The notes beneath the pieces were generated by a model. The model saw only the letters and a program-made list of their open reading frames with translations, had not been told where the DNA came from and did not search any database. DNA of 64,000 bases from Roseobacter sp. GAI101 (GTDB lineage Bacteria > Pseudomonadota > Alphaproteobacteria > Rhodobacterales > Rhodobacteraceae), in NCBI RefSeq assembly GCF_000156335.1, contig NZ_DS999215.1:75844-139843 (forward strand). The letters are read 5' to 3'. The position numbers were made by a program, and so were the translations under genes. How positions within the stretch are numbered: the stretch's first letter is position 1; every line of letters begins with the position of its first letter. This document shows positions 51,154 to 60,630 of the stretch, piece by piece.

Positions 51154-51606
51154 ATGGAACTTAAAGACGAGATCATCATCAATGCACCCCGCGCCGTCGT
51201 CTATGCAGCGCTGAATGACCCTGAAATCCTGAGGGAATGCATTCCCGGCTGCGAAGAGTTGATCAAACATTCCGATACGGAGCTGGAAGCCAAGGTCGTG
51301 CTCAAGATCGGCCCGGTGAAAGCCAGATTCAGCGGCGACGTCACGTTAAGCCCGGACGCCCCACCGGAGCGGTTTTCGCTGACTGGCACAGGCAACGGCG
51401 GCGCTGCGGGCTTTGCGAAAGGCGGGGCCGAAGTAGAGCTTGAGGAGCATCCGGAAGGGACCTTGTTGCGCTACAACGCTTCTGCAGACATCGGCGGCAA
51501 ACTTGCCCAGTTGGGCAGCAGATTGATCCAGAGCACAGCCAAGAAACTGGCGGCAAAATTCTTCAAGAAGTTTGCAGAAACTGTCAGCGAACACGAAGTC
51601 AGCTGA
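51154..51606 (+). CDS. coxG: CoxG, SRPBCC-fold membrane-recruitment protein
   Basis: 150 residues from ATG 51154 with AGGA 7 bases before. The SRPBCC/CoxG fold shows MELKDEIIINAPRAVVYAAL, NDPEILRECIPGCEEL and VKARFSGDVTLSP. The end has an amphipathic basic helix (SRLIQSTAKKLAAKFFKKFA) that could touch the membrane. CoxG in other CO oxidisers helps anchor CO dehydrogenase to the inner membrane and, in mycobacteria, can deliver quinone. It is the last gene of the cox operon in this window; coxH, I and K are absent. Confidence 0.92.
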   Translation: MELKDEIIINAPRAVVYAALNDPEILRECIPGCEELIKHSDTELEAKVVLKIGPVKARFSGDVTLSPDAPPERFSLTGTGNGGAAGFAKGGAEVELEEHPEGTLLRYNASADIGGKLAQLGSRLIQSTAKKLAAKFFKKFAETVSEHEVS

Positions 51607-51637
51607 CGGCAAGGTCGCCTTCGCCGGTCAATGAAGT

Positions 51638-52555
51638 TCAGCGGCGCGCCTTGATCGCAGCGATCAAGGCGGCGTCACGTTCCCGTTCGAGGGTTGGGAT
51701 ATCACGGCCGGCCGCCTCTGCTGCGACGCCTTCCACAAGGGCCTCGCGCACCTCGGCAGTAAGGCTGGGTGACCCCAATGACGCCCACCGGCGTTCCTGG
51801 CTTGGCCCAAGATGCGCCAGATAACCCGCCATCCCCCCTTCGCCGCCGCCCAGATGATAGGCCATGTGTGCACCGATCGCTGACCAGCGCAGGCCGGGAC
51901 CGTTTACAAGGGCTGCGTCGACCGCGGCCACATCGGCGATGCCTTCGGCCACCATGTGCACCGCCTCGCGCCAAAGTGCAGAGGACAGGCGGTTGGCAAT
52001 GTGACCCGTCGCGTCCTTGTTCATCCGCACCGGGACACGGCCCGCAGCGCGGTAAATCGCCTCTGCCCGGTCAAGCCGGTCCATGTCTTGCCCGTAGGTT
52101 TCAACCAGCGGCACCAGATGCGGCGGGTTGAACGGATGCGCTGTGATCATGCAGGCGGGGTTCGCCAGGCCCGGTGCCAATTCGGACCAGGTAAGGGCAG
52201 AGGTTGAGGAGGCAAGAATCGCGTCGGCGCGCATCAGTGGTTCGACTTGTCGATACAGATCATGTTTGAGAGCCAGATTTTCGGGTGCATTTTCCTGCAC
52301 CAGATCGGCCCCCGCGACGACAGTTTCCAGATCATCCGAGACTGTCACGTTGCCCAATGGACCGGCATCTGGCGCGATATCAAGGAGTTGTGCCAGAGGA
52401 CCTGCCATCCGATCGGGAAGCTTCACCAATGCCTCTGGCGTTGGATCCCAAACGCGGACAACCGCGCCATGATGTGCAAATAACGCAGCCCAACACGCCC
52501 CGATCAGGCCCGCGCCCAGAATAGCGATTTGATTTTGTTCAAGCCCTTGGGTCAT
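51638..52555 (-). CDS. 3-hydroxyacyl-CoA/L-carnitine dehydrogenase-like protein
   Basis: 305 residues from the ATG at 52553-52555, with GGGAGGA 6 bases before. The NAD-binding domain has IAILGAGLIGACWAALFAHHGAVVRVWDP; the catalytic part shows the Ser in SSTSALTWSEL and the His-Pro-Phe-Asn-Pro-Pro block in MITAHPFNPPHLVPLVE. The single-domain length and the ATGHIANRLSSALWREA block fit L-carnitine dehydrogenase or short hydroxybutyryl-CoA dehydrogenases. It is convergent with coxG and has no metabolic partner nearby, so the substrate is open. Confidence 0.82.
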   Translation of the reverse strand: MTQGLEQNQIAILGAGLIGACWAALFAHHGAVVRVWDPTPEALVKLPDRMAGPLAQLLDIAPDAGPLGNVTVSDDLETVVAGADLVQENAPENLALKHDLYRQVEPLMRADAILASSTSALTWSELAPGLANPACMITAHPFNPPHLVPLVETYGQDMDRLDRAEAIYRAAGRVPVRMNKDATGHIANRLSSALWREAVHMVAEGIADVAAVDAALVNGPGLRWSAIGAHMAYHLGGGEGGMAGYLAHLGPSQERRWASLGSPSLTAEVREALVEGVAAEAAGRDIPTLERERDAALIAAIKARR

Positions 52556-52676
52556 GACGTCCTCCCTGTTTTGTGGGCGGACAGTCGCATTGGCCGGGCA
52601 GCTTGGCAACTTGTGACCGTATCGCCTGGAGGGGATGTATCAATTGGCGCGATTTTTTTGACCGCGCAAAGATGTC

Positions 52677-54512
52677 TCAAAGGGTACCGACGCCTCCTCT
52701 CGCGTGTGGCGGATGGAGGGGCGGCCGTGCGCCGTTCGGCTTGATCGGGGTCGGTCCGGTAGTCCTGACCATGGGGGCCACGTTCGCGCCACCCAATACG
52801 GCCTCTTTTGTATCAAACCGGACCATGCGCCCGTTTTCCAGGATCATGATCTTGTTCATTGCCGAAATCGCACTGGGTCGATGGGCCATGACGATAACTG
52901 TCGACCCCGCCGTGCGAAGTTTCATAATGGCGGCATCCAGTGCATCATCGCCGTCACCGTCAAGATGGGCGTTCGGTTCGTCGAGGACCAACAGTTTGGG
53001 GCAAAACAACACGGCACGCGCCAAACCAATGCGTTGCACCTGCCCCCCTGACAACGGCGTACCGGACGCGCCACCGACCTGGCTGGCGTAGCCATCTGGC
53101 AAAGCGTTTATCAGGTCATGGACGCCCGCCAGCTGTGCTGCTGCAATCACGTCCGCGTCGGATGCAGCAGGGTCGAACCGCGCGATATTCTGACTGATGC
53201 TGCCGGGCAAAAGATCAATGCGTTGGGGCAGATACCCGATGGCGCGGCCTAGAATACCATCTTGCCATTTGGTCAGGGAAGCCCCGTCAAGCTGAACCTC
53301 GCCTTGATCGGGTTGCCACGCCCCGACCAAGACCCGCGCCAACATCGACTTGCCCGCCGCAGATTTTCCGATGACACCCAGACCATCGCCGGGGGCCAAG
53401 TCGAATGAAATTGATTGCAGCAGTGCTTTGCGCATCTGGGTCCCGCGTTGCGGTGAAAACTTGGACAAGGATTTGACCGCAATGCGACCCGTTGGTTCGG
53501 GAAATTCCACCAACTGAGGATCGGCACCGATCTGGGCGAAGAAATCGCGCAAAATTCTATTGGCAGCCACAGCGGTGCCGATGGCACGCCACTGACCGAT
53601 CACCTGATCGATCGGCGCAAGCGCACGGCTGGACAGGACAGAAGACGCGATGATCATGCCCGCTGAAATCTGGTTTTGCATGACCAGTACCGCACCAACG
53701 GACAGAATTGCCGACTGGAGCAAAAGGCGGAATGTCTTGCTGAAAGCGGATATCACCTCGGATGGGTTGCTCGCGTTCTGATGCAACGCCAGCCGTGTTT
53801 CGTGCATGGTTTTCCAATGGTTCCCCAAGTTGTCATGCATGTGCATCGCGGTCAGCACCTCGGCACTTTGGCGGCTATGCCGGGAGAATTCCTGCAATGT
53901 GTTGTTCTGGATGGCGGCCTGTTCTTGCCATTTGCGTGTCAAAACCCGCCCCAAAATTGCGGCGATCCCCGCCACGCACGCGCCCGCCAACACCATCATG
54001 CCAAGCCACGGATGAACCAGAAAAAGCGCCGCGAGAAATATCGGGACAAAGGGCAGGTCGAACAGACTGACAGCTGTCGGGCCGGATAAAAACTGTCGTA
54101 ACATGCTGAGCTGCCGTAGCGGTTCCGGGCTGGCTGACTGCGGGGGCAGGCCGGACTGAACCCAGGATTTATAGCTGGGCTTGCCAAGGGCTACATCAAG
54201 GCGGATCGCGATACGCGACAAAAGCCGCTGCCGCAGAAAATCAAACAGACCCAAAAAGAGATAGAGAATAACGACGATTGTAAAAAGGCCAGCCAAGGTC
54301 ACCATCGAGCCACTGGAAAGCACGCGGTCATAGACCTGCAACATGTAAACTGATCCGGTCAACATCAGGACATTGACCAGCCCGCTCAGGATGAAAACCA
54401 TGGCAAAGCCTGTCCGCTGATCCTTCAGCGCATCAAGGTATGTATTAGACAGGACATGATCGGCCATGCTGACGCGGCTCCGTTTATGGGCATCACCAGT
54501 ACGAAACTGCAT
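52677..54512 (-). CDS. Type I secretion ABC transporter (PrtD/PrsD-like)
   Basis: 611 residues (a later ATG gives about 595). Six membrane helices in the first 330 residues (FAMVFILSGLVNVLMLTGSVYMLQVYDRVLSSGS is the hallmark start) and a C-terminal ATPase with Walker A GVIGKSAAGKSMLARVL, signature PLSGGQVQRIGLARA and Walker B LLVLDEPNAHLD. This is the PrtD-type ATPase-permease of type I secretion. In rhizobia the PrsD version exports glycanases that trim exopolysaccharide. Here no PrsE-like adaptor is in the window, and the divergent gene is a large beta-helix protein. Confidence 0.92.
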   Translation of the reverse strand: MQFRTGDAHKRSRVSMADHVLSNTYLDALKDQRTGFAMVFILSGLVNVLMLTGSVYMLQVYDRVLSSGSMVTLAGLFTIVVILYLFLGLFDFLRQRLLSRIAIRLDVALGKPSYKSWVQSGLPPQSASPEPLRQLSMLRQFLSGPTAVSLFDLPFVPIFLAALFLVHPWLGMMVLAGACVAGIAAILGRVLTRKWQEQAAIQNNTLQEFSRHSRQSAEVLTAMHMHDNLGNHWKTMHETRLALHQNASNPSEVISAFSKTFRLLLQSAILSVGAVLVMQNQISAGMIIASSVLSSRALAPIDQVIGQWRAIGTAVAANRILRDFFAQIGADPQLVEFPEPTGRIAVKSLSKFSPQRGTQMRKALLQSISFDLAPGDGLGVIGKSAAGKSMLARVLVGAWQPDQGEVQLDGASLTKWQDGILGRAIGYLPQRIDLLPGSISQNIARFDPAASDADVIAAAQLAGVHDLINALPDGYASQVGGASGTPLSGGQVQRIGLARAVLFCPKLLVLDEPNAHLDGDGDDALDAAIMKLRTAGSTVIVMAHRPSAISAMNKIMILENGRMVRFDTKEAVLGGANVAPMVRTTGPTPIKPNGARPPLHPPHARGGVGTL

Positions 54513-54772
54513 ACTGAATTTGCATCAGGGTAGCGTCGAATTCTTTCCAATCGTCACCTCTCTCGGGATAATCACAGGGTTTGTACCTAAAGTTTTGCAT
54601 ATTCCCGGAAGGCATTTGCGTGCGGCACTGGCTTGGCAGGGACCGAAAGCGTCAAAATCCTTCAATTTATAGGTAAGAACCACACACCTGCCCGGTTTCG
54701 GCCCAGAGAACCGAACAGTCACAGGTCAGACCGACCGCAGCGATATCAATACTGCGAAGACGGGAATGACCC

Positions 54773-56974
54773 ATGGGCGTAACCATATCGGTGACAAGCC
54801 GCGACGACCTTTATGACACCCTAAACCAGGTGCGTGGAGGCGAGACTATCTTGCTGGTGCCTGGACACTACGGTGCCTTGACGATGAACGGTAAGACCGG
54901 GTTTCCCAACCGCTTCGATCCGCCTTTGACCCTCACCTCGGCCAACCCCGACGATCCCGCGATTTTTGACTGGATGGATATCCATGGCGGGCAAAATATC
55001 ACCTTGGACAGTGTAAGGTTCGACTATGCATATCAGGCCGGTCAACCGGATCACATCCGCCCGTTCGAGATCAACGACAGTCGCGGTATCGAAATCAGAA
55101 ATTCCGTCTTTTCCGGCGATCGGGTGCTGGAAGGTGTCGCATCGGACGACGGTTTCGGCCACGGCTACGGGCTTTCTGTGCGCGACAGCCGGCAGGTTAC
55201 CATCGAAGCAAATGATTTCCATCATTGGGGGCGCGGCGCGATTTTCAGCCAGTCGCACGGGGTCATCGTTCGGGCCAATGACATTCATCATGTCCGCAGT
55301 GACGGGTTGAACTTTGCCGAAGTGACCGGCGTTCTGATCGAAGAAAATCACCTGCATGATTTCAGCGCCGCTTATGGATCGCAGGACCATCGGGACATGA
55401 TACAGTTCTGGACCAACGGCACGGACAGTCCCAGTGCCGAGATTTTGATCAGGCACAACCGGCTGGACATGGGCCAAGGGTCCTTTACCCAGTCGATATT
55501 CATGCGCAACGAAGCCGTGGATTCCCAAGATGCGACCGATGCGATGTATTATCGAAATGTCACGATAGAAGAGAACAGCATTTATAACGGACACTTGCAT
55601 GGCATCACGGTGGGTGAAACCGATGGGCTGACCGTAGGGCGCAACAGTTTGATCGCCGTTCCCGATCCGCAGAATGAGGGGCAGAATAAAACCGCGCTTT
55701 GGGTGCCTGCGATCACTGTCGCATCAGCGTCCAGAAACGTTTCGATCAAGGGTAACTTGACCAACCAGATCAACGGGGAAAACGGGCAGACCGATTGGCA
55801 GGTGCAGGACAACACGATGATCCAGAACCTGGTCCCCACGATGCCCGGTCATTACGACGATCTGTTTGCAAGCTCCTCGATGGACAGAGGGTCGAACGGG
55901 CATCACTTTATTCCCCTCGCCGGTACACTGGTGGATAGGGGGACGACAGAAATGAATTCGGGGTTTGCATTTGGTGAAATCGGCCCGCTGTTTCAGGTCG
56001 GGCAAGGGGAGAGCCTGAATACAAAGGTTTTCGATGCCAGTCTGACCGCGCAGATGTTGCACGATGCCGGGGTCGGTGATGCGATTTACACGTGGCATTT
56101 TTCAGACGGCACCACGGCACAAGGCCTGCGCGCCATTCGTCCTTTTGCCCAGGCCGGTTCGCATGAGGTCACCCTAAGCGTCATGCACCCCAGTGGTTTA
56201 ACCTACGTCGCGCAAACCATCGTTGAGATACGGGGTGGCAAGCTGCTTTCGTTTGACAGCGGTGACGAGGGCGATTTTTTTGCGCATGGCTTCGGGCGAT
56301 CGCATGGTTTGGACGTGATGGATGCGGTGCAAGACGATGGCTTGGTCCTGACAGGACACAACGCGGTCGCAACGGTAGACCGTGCCGCACTTGAGGGGTT
56401 GCGCGGCAGTGATGCGATGGCGTTGAACTTCAGCGTCCAAGGCACAGGCGCGGGCGATCTGTTTCGCGCGCACATGGTGTTTCAGGCCGTAGTGACCATC
56501 GGCGGGGCCATCCGGTTTCAGCTATATGATCAGGCGGGGAATAGTGCAGTTGTGACCTCGCGCGGGGTATGGGTAAATGACGATCTGCCCCACGATGTAT
56601 CGGTCACGCTGAAGGATGGTATTCTTGACCTGAATATTGACGGCGTTCAAACTGCAATTGCGCGGTTTCCGGGCACATTGCCTGTGTCCGAAGGATGGGA
56701 TTTGATCTTTGGCAATCCGTGGGGGCAGAGGGGAAATTTTGACGGTGCAATCGTCGCGTTTGACTTGGCCGCAGGGCCGGAATTGCCCCCCCTTGATCCG
56801 CTTCAGTTGGAGTTTTTGTCCCGTCAGGTCGATTTGCAACCTTCTGTAATCCCTGCAACCGAGGGGCTGGAATGGGGCAAAGGCATTGAATTCAACTACG
56901 GGGCTGGCGAGGTTCCGGATGGATCTGCTGAAGGTGACGCGCGTATGCCGGCACCTGACACCCTCGGGTTTTGA
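54773..56974 (+). CDS. Large beta-helix protein with PKD-like and lectin-like domains
   Basis: 733 residues without a signal peptide. The first 350 are a right-handed parallel beta-helix with regular Asn/Asp-rich turns (GIEIRNSVFSGDR, QVTIEANDFHHWGRGA, VIVRANDIHHV), as in pectate lyases and alginate epimerases. A PKD-like segment follows (IYTWHFSDGTTAQGLRA; HEVTLSVMHPSG), then a LamG-like beta-sandwich (about 500-670). No RTX Ca-binding repeats occur. The lack of a signal peptide beside a type I exporter suggests secretion through it. It may cut, modify or bind exopolysaccharide; catalysis is not proven. Its 3' end overlaps the convergent gene by 83 bp. Confidence 0.75.
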   Translation: MGVTISVTSRDDLYDTLNQVRGGETILLVPGHYGALTMNGKTGFPNRFDPPLTLTSANPDDPAIFDWMDIHGGQNITLDSVRFDYAYQAGQPDHIRPFEINDSRGIEIRNSVFSGDRVLEGVASDDGFGHGYGLSVRDSRQVTIEANDFHHWGRGAIFSQSHGVIVRANDIHHVRSDGLNFAEVTGVLIEENHLHDFSAAYGSQDHRDMIQFWTNGTDSPSAEILIRHNRLDMGQGSFTQSIFMRNEAVDSQDATDAMYYRNVTIEENSIYNGHLHGITVGETDGLTVGRNSLIAVPDPQNEGQNKTALWVPAITVASASRNVSIKGNLTNQINGENGQTDWQVQDNTMIQNLVPTMPGHYDDLFASSSMDRGSNGHHFIPLAGTLVDRGTTEMNSGFAFGEIGPLFQVGQGESLNTKVFDASLTAQMLHDAGVGDAIYTWHFSDGTTAQGLRAIRPFAQAGSHEVTLSVMHPSGLTYVAQTIVEIRGGKLLSFDSGDEGDFFAHGFGRSHGLDVMDAVQDDGLVLTGHNAVATVDRAALEGLRGSDAMALNFSVQGTGAGDLFRAHMVFQAVVTIGGAIRFQLYDQAGNSAVVTSRGVWVNDDLPHDVSVTLKDGILDLNIDGVQTAIARFPGTLPVSEGWDLIFGNPWGQRGNFDGAIVAFDLAAGPELPPLDPLQLEFLSRQVDLQPSVIPATEGLEWGKGIEFNYGAGEVPDGSAEGDARMPAPDTLGF

Positions 56975-58346
56975 GGGTTGCGTCGCAATCGAGAAACCTT
57001 GAGAAAACAGGAGGCGGCACGTCACTGCGGGTCCATGGACCAGCGCTACGTCTGACAGTCATCTCTTGCGCGGCCTCTGCCGTGACCAGCCACATGCCGG
57101 CCCCAAAAAAGAAGAAGACCAGCGCATATACAGCCCCCCAGATATGCACCGTCGTGAGCGTGAAGGTCAGCCCTAGAAAGCAGAACATCCATGCCCGGCG
57201 CAGGTGCCACAGACCTGCATCCCCGTCCAACGACCGCCGCCCGATCCGCCAAAGCGCCAACAGATAGCCGACAGCGAGAAACGCAAACCCTGGAATGCCG
57301 TAACGCATTGTGATCAGCAGCCAGAAATTATCCACGCTGGGCGTATGCATCCAGACCGGTCGCACCCAATCACGCAGGCCCAGACCGAAAACCGGATTGG
57401 CCCAGACATTGACCATGCCCCATTCAAAAATGGTCGACCGCCAGTATGCGCTATGGGCGGAAAATGTCGCATAGCTCATGAACACTTGCAGCGGGGCGCG
57501 GTTGGAAATCATGTCGACGACACCATAGCCGACAGCAAACAGCGCCAAGAGGATCACCCATCGTTTCGTATTCGCCTGAAAGAGCGCGGCCCAGCTGATC
57601 AGCCCCAATTGCAGGGCAATCGCCAGAATTGCACCGCTTGACAGGGCCAGTAGTCCGCTAAGGCAAATCAACGCCGTGATGACGGCCCGCAGGCGCAAAC
57701 CGTAGCGGTCTTTCAGCCCGACAAAGCAAAGGGCTGTGGCCAGCGAACATAACAAGCCCCAATGGATCGGATGCTCAAACGACATCTGTACCCGCTCCAG
57801 CCCCAGACGCCGGTCAATCGCCAGATCAATCGGGGTCGCAACCCCAGGCAATTTTTCGAATAGATCAAGAAGCAAGGCCTTGCCGGTCCACGCCTCGACC
57901 AAAGCGAGGGGAAAGCAAAGGATCACAAGGGCAGTAAGTGTCTGGATCAACGCGACAAAGCTTTGCCTGTCGCGGATATACGCGCGACCCAGCAAATAGC
58001 CACCTAAAAATTCCACCCCGGTGGCACCAGCGTTCTGGATCACCTGCGCCGGATTGTTGACTACCAAGGCAGCGATGATCCAGCAGAAATGCAGCACAAA
58101 GAACACATCGGTCGCCAGCAGCCTGCCATATTTTCCACGGATCAAGTTAACGCCAAGCGGCACAATCATCGCGATCAGCAGCAGACGCGTCGCCGTCAGA
58201 TAAAGCGGCCCAAGCTGGAACCCAACGGGCAAAATGACAGCCACGAGATAGACCAGCACCGGCAGCGCCAAAGGCAGGCGCGGCTTGAGCAGCACAGGAC
58301 TGTGCCTGTGTATCTTGGCAAAGGTGCTTGGTTCGGCAAGGCTCAA
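56892..58346 (-). CDS. O-antigen ligase/Wzy-like polysaccharide polymerase
   Basis: 484 residues, about 11-12 membrane helices (LPLALPVLVYLVAVILPVGF; VITALICLSGLLALSSGAIL). A large outer loop before the last helices has NPVFGLGLRDWVRPVWMHTPSVDNFWLLITMRYGIPG, the pattern of the O-antigen ligase/Wzy superfamily. The start appears to be TTG at 58346. The tail after VTAEAAQEM is polar, rich in Arg and Cys, and overlaps the beta-helix gene on the opposite strand. Given the neighbours it probably polymerises an exopolysaccharide. Confidence 0.82.
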   Translation of the reverse strand: MSLAEPSTFAKIHRHSPVLLKPRLPLALPVLVYLVAVILPVGFQLGPLYLTATRLLLIAMIVPLGVNLIRGKYGRLLATDVFFVLHFCWIIAALVVNNPAQVIQNAGATGVEFLGGYLLGRAYIRDRQSFVALIQTLTALVILCFPLALVEAWTGKALLLDLFEKLPGVATPIDLAIDRRLGLERVQMSFEHPIHWGLLCSLATALCFVGLKDRYGLRLRAVITALICLSGLLALSSGAILAIALQLGLISWAALFQANTKRWVILLALFAVGYGVVDMISNRAPLQVFMSYATFSAHSAYWRSTIFEWGMVNVWANPVFGLGLRDWVRPVWMHTPSVDNFWLLITMRYGIPGFAFLAVGYLLALWRIGRRSLDGDAGLWHLRRAWMFCFLGLTFTLTTVHIWGAVYALVFFFFGAGMWLVTAEAAQEMTVRRSAGPWTRSDVPPPVFSRFLDCDATLKTRGCQVPAYARHLQQIHPEPRQPRS

Positions 58347-58461
58347 GATATACGGCCCTTGGATGACTGAGAGGGGTCAGAATTCAGGGTTGATGTCACC
58401 CCGCCACCAAACCGGCGCAGCCTTAATATTTCGTGAAAATTAACCAGGCTCACGGTGAATC

Positions 58462-60630
58462 ATGCCTGAACGCAACGTGCGCAGTGCAGTGCTATATGCT
58501 GATCCACAAGAGATTTGGAACGAAAAGGGTCGGGCAATGCAAATGATGATCGGCGTAGGGATTGAACTGGGGCAGATTGCGAAAGGGGTGCAAAATACGC
58601 CGCCGGTCGTGCCTACTTCGCCGGTCTCCTATGTGGCAGACGATGGCTGGCAGGCGACCCATCCAGCGCCAAACGCATTTGATCCGGCCACATCCGACCC
58701 CGTGATCGTAACCCGCCAGGGCTTTGACGCGGGCGGCACCCCTATCACCGTCACGGATACGCTGGCGCTGACCACGCGCATCCGCCTGCCCTATCCGGAC
58801 CAAGCCAGCTTGTCCGCCAATCAGATCGCCTTGTCCGACTTTGTCTATGCCGGCGACACGATTGAGGGCACGACAAACGCCAGCACTGTGCCTTACCCCA
58901 AACCGATCGCGATGTGGCTGAACCACGACCGCGAGCGCGCAACATCCGCTAACCATACGCTGCGTCTGGCAGTTGCCCATGCCCATGCGCGCGGTGGTCG
59001 TCCTGTTGCCGCAGTCAAGTTCATCCTGAGCGATGGGACGAACGAAGTTTCCCAGATCGTGTCAGCCATGAGCAGCATCAGCTACGCAGCCTCGGGGCTG
59101 ACTGTTCCGCATTTCGCCGCCGATATGGACCTTTCAACATTGGACCAGGGGGCGCTCCTGACGGTGGACGCTGTGATCTACCCTTGGGTCGGTGCGGCAT
59201 TTAGCATCTCGGTCGACGCGGACAGCTATCCGTCACCCAACCTGACAACCCTGCGCCTGCTTAATGACCGGACCGGGGAATATGGCACGGGCTTTGCCTA
59301 TGTCGATGTTGCGACGGGCAGCGACGGGACCGGCGCGGTTTCAGCCGACGCGCCGACCGCTGCGACAACGCCCTTTGCCACCATCGCCGCCGCCGTCACC
59401 GCGATACGAGCGTTCAATGCAGCCGCATATGGCCGCAGCGATGACAGCGGCGGCGGTATCGTTCGGCTGACTGAAGGCGTGCACAATCACAGTGCTTTCA
59501 AAACGCAAGGCAGTGCCGTCGACATCCCCTTGGTCATCGAGGCTGCGGACCCGCTGAGACAATCCACCACTGTGCTGACCGATGCAGGTACCAGCACGTT
59601 CAACGGCATTCCCGCATGGCTGAAGCTGCGCAATATCACCTTGCGCAAAACCGGCTCAAGCGTCGTGTTTCTGGACAGTGGTGCCAATTCGGCAGACAGC
59701 CTACTGGTCACTGAAGGCTGCACTTGGGACGCAAATGCGACGAATTATTATGGTGCCTGGGTGTATCGCGTGGGCCGGATGATCCAGATTAATTGTGCGA
59801 TCGGGGCCGGGGGCGATCCGCAGCAGGGCAACTTCTTTTCGACCGAAGCCATCATGGTCACCGCCATTGGCTGTGAACGCTGCGCGGGCACGATCACTTA
59901 TCAGGCGGCGGGCTGTTCGGACCTGCCCGAATTCAATCTGCGTGATCCTTTGGGCAGCCGCCCGGCGATGGCGGGGGTGTTTCTGGGATGGAACGTCTTT
60001 TCCAACGGGACGACGTCAAACCCGATCGTCAGCGCCAGTGCCCCGATCGGTCCTCGCGGCATCGCCTTTGTCGGTAATATCGTCGAAAGCTGGGGCGCGA
60101 CGACGAACGCAGCCATCCGCCTGAACGCCGACAGCGATACCAACCCCGCGCAGAATGTCGTGGTGCAGCACAATACCGTCATCGGAGAGCGCGCAAATAT
60201 GCTTTATCTGGACGATACGGTGAATGTCGCAAAGACCGCCCATGCGCGCTTTAATCTTTTTCACCGCTTCAATGTCAAAAGCGATGTCTTTGCCAGCCAA
60301 TCCGCGAATACCGGCAACTGGTCAGTCCGTTTCAAGGTGGGCTGGTCGCATAATGCCACCTTTGCGGGGGCCAACAACACCAGTGAATTCAGCGCGCTGT
60401 CCTGGCTGGGGGACATCCCCGCAGAAGGAGAAATCACCGGGTTTGATCCCCTTTGGCAAGATGACCGGTCCCATAGCGGGACCGATACCGGGGGCGGCAA
60501 TTACACCCCCCTGCCCGGCTCTCCCGTACCCAAGGTCCCGTTGGGGCAGGCCGCCTATGCGACCGATCTGTTCGGCAACGCGATCACGGCGGGGCAATCC
60601 TATATCGGGGCGGTCACCACTGTCGGCTAA
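58462..60630 (+). CDS. Large beta-helix protein, possibly secreted
   Basis: 722 residues if started at ATG 58462; an ATG at 58537 (MQMMIGVGIELGQ) is an equally possible start. No signal peptide is visible. Residues about 280-640 hold a right-handed beta-helix-like repeat (IPAWLKLRNITLRKTGSSVVFLDSG, VVVQHNTVIGERANMLYLDD), and the first 250 form an Ala/Thr-rich beta domain. Cys residues in the helix region (EGCTW, INCAIG, GCERCAG) are unusual for such proteins. No catalytic motif is certain; lyase, hydrolase or adhesin are possible. It has the same setting as the beta-helix protein at 54773, and its 3' end overlaps the acyltransferase gene by 17 bp. Confidence 0.7.
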   Translation: MPERNVRSAVLYADPQEIWNEKGRAMQMMIGVGIELGQIAKGVQNTPPVVPTSPVSYVADDGWQATHPAPNAFDPATSDPVIVTRQGFDAGGTPITVTDTLALTTRIRLPYPDQASLSANQIALSDFVYAGDTIEGTTNASTVPYPKPIAMWLNHDRERATSANHTLRLAVAHAHARGGRPVAAVKFILSDGTNEVSQIVSAMSSISYAASGLTVPHFAADMDLSTLDQGALLTVDAVIYPWVGAAFSISVDADSYPSPNLTTLRLLNDRTGEYGTGFAYVDVATGSDGTGAVSADAPTAATTPFATIAAAVTAIRAFNAAAYGRSDDSGGGIVRLTEGVHNHSAFKTQGSAVDIPLVIEAADPLRQSTTVLTDAGTSTFNGIPAWLKLRNITLRKTGSSVVFLDSGANSADSLLVTEGCTWDANATNYYGAWVYRVGRMIQINCAIGAGGDPQQGNFFSTEAIMVTAIGCERCAGTITYQAAGCSDLPEFNLRDPLGSRPAMAGVFLGWNVFSNGTTSNPIVSASAPIGPRGIAFVGNIVESWGATTNAAIRLNADSDTNPAQNVVVQHNTVIGERANMLYLDDTVNVAKTAHARFNLFHRFNVKSDVFASQSANTGNWSVRFKVGWSHNATFAGANNTSEFSALSWLGDIPAEGEITGFDPLWQDDRSHSGTDTGGGNYTPLPGSPVPKVPLGQAAYATDLFGNAITAGQSYIGAVTTVG

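Noticed and set aside
52630-52650. TATCAATTGG near the type I secretion gene
   Set aside because: Only one half-site of an FNR-type box is present.
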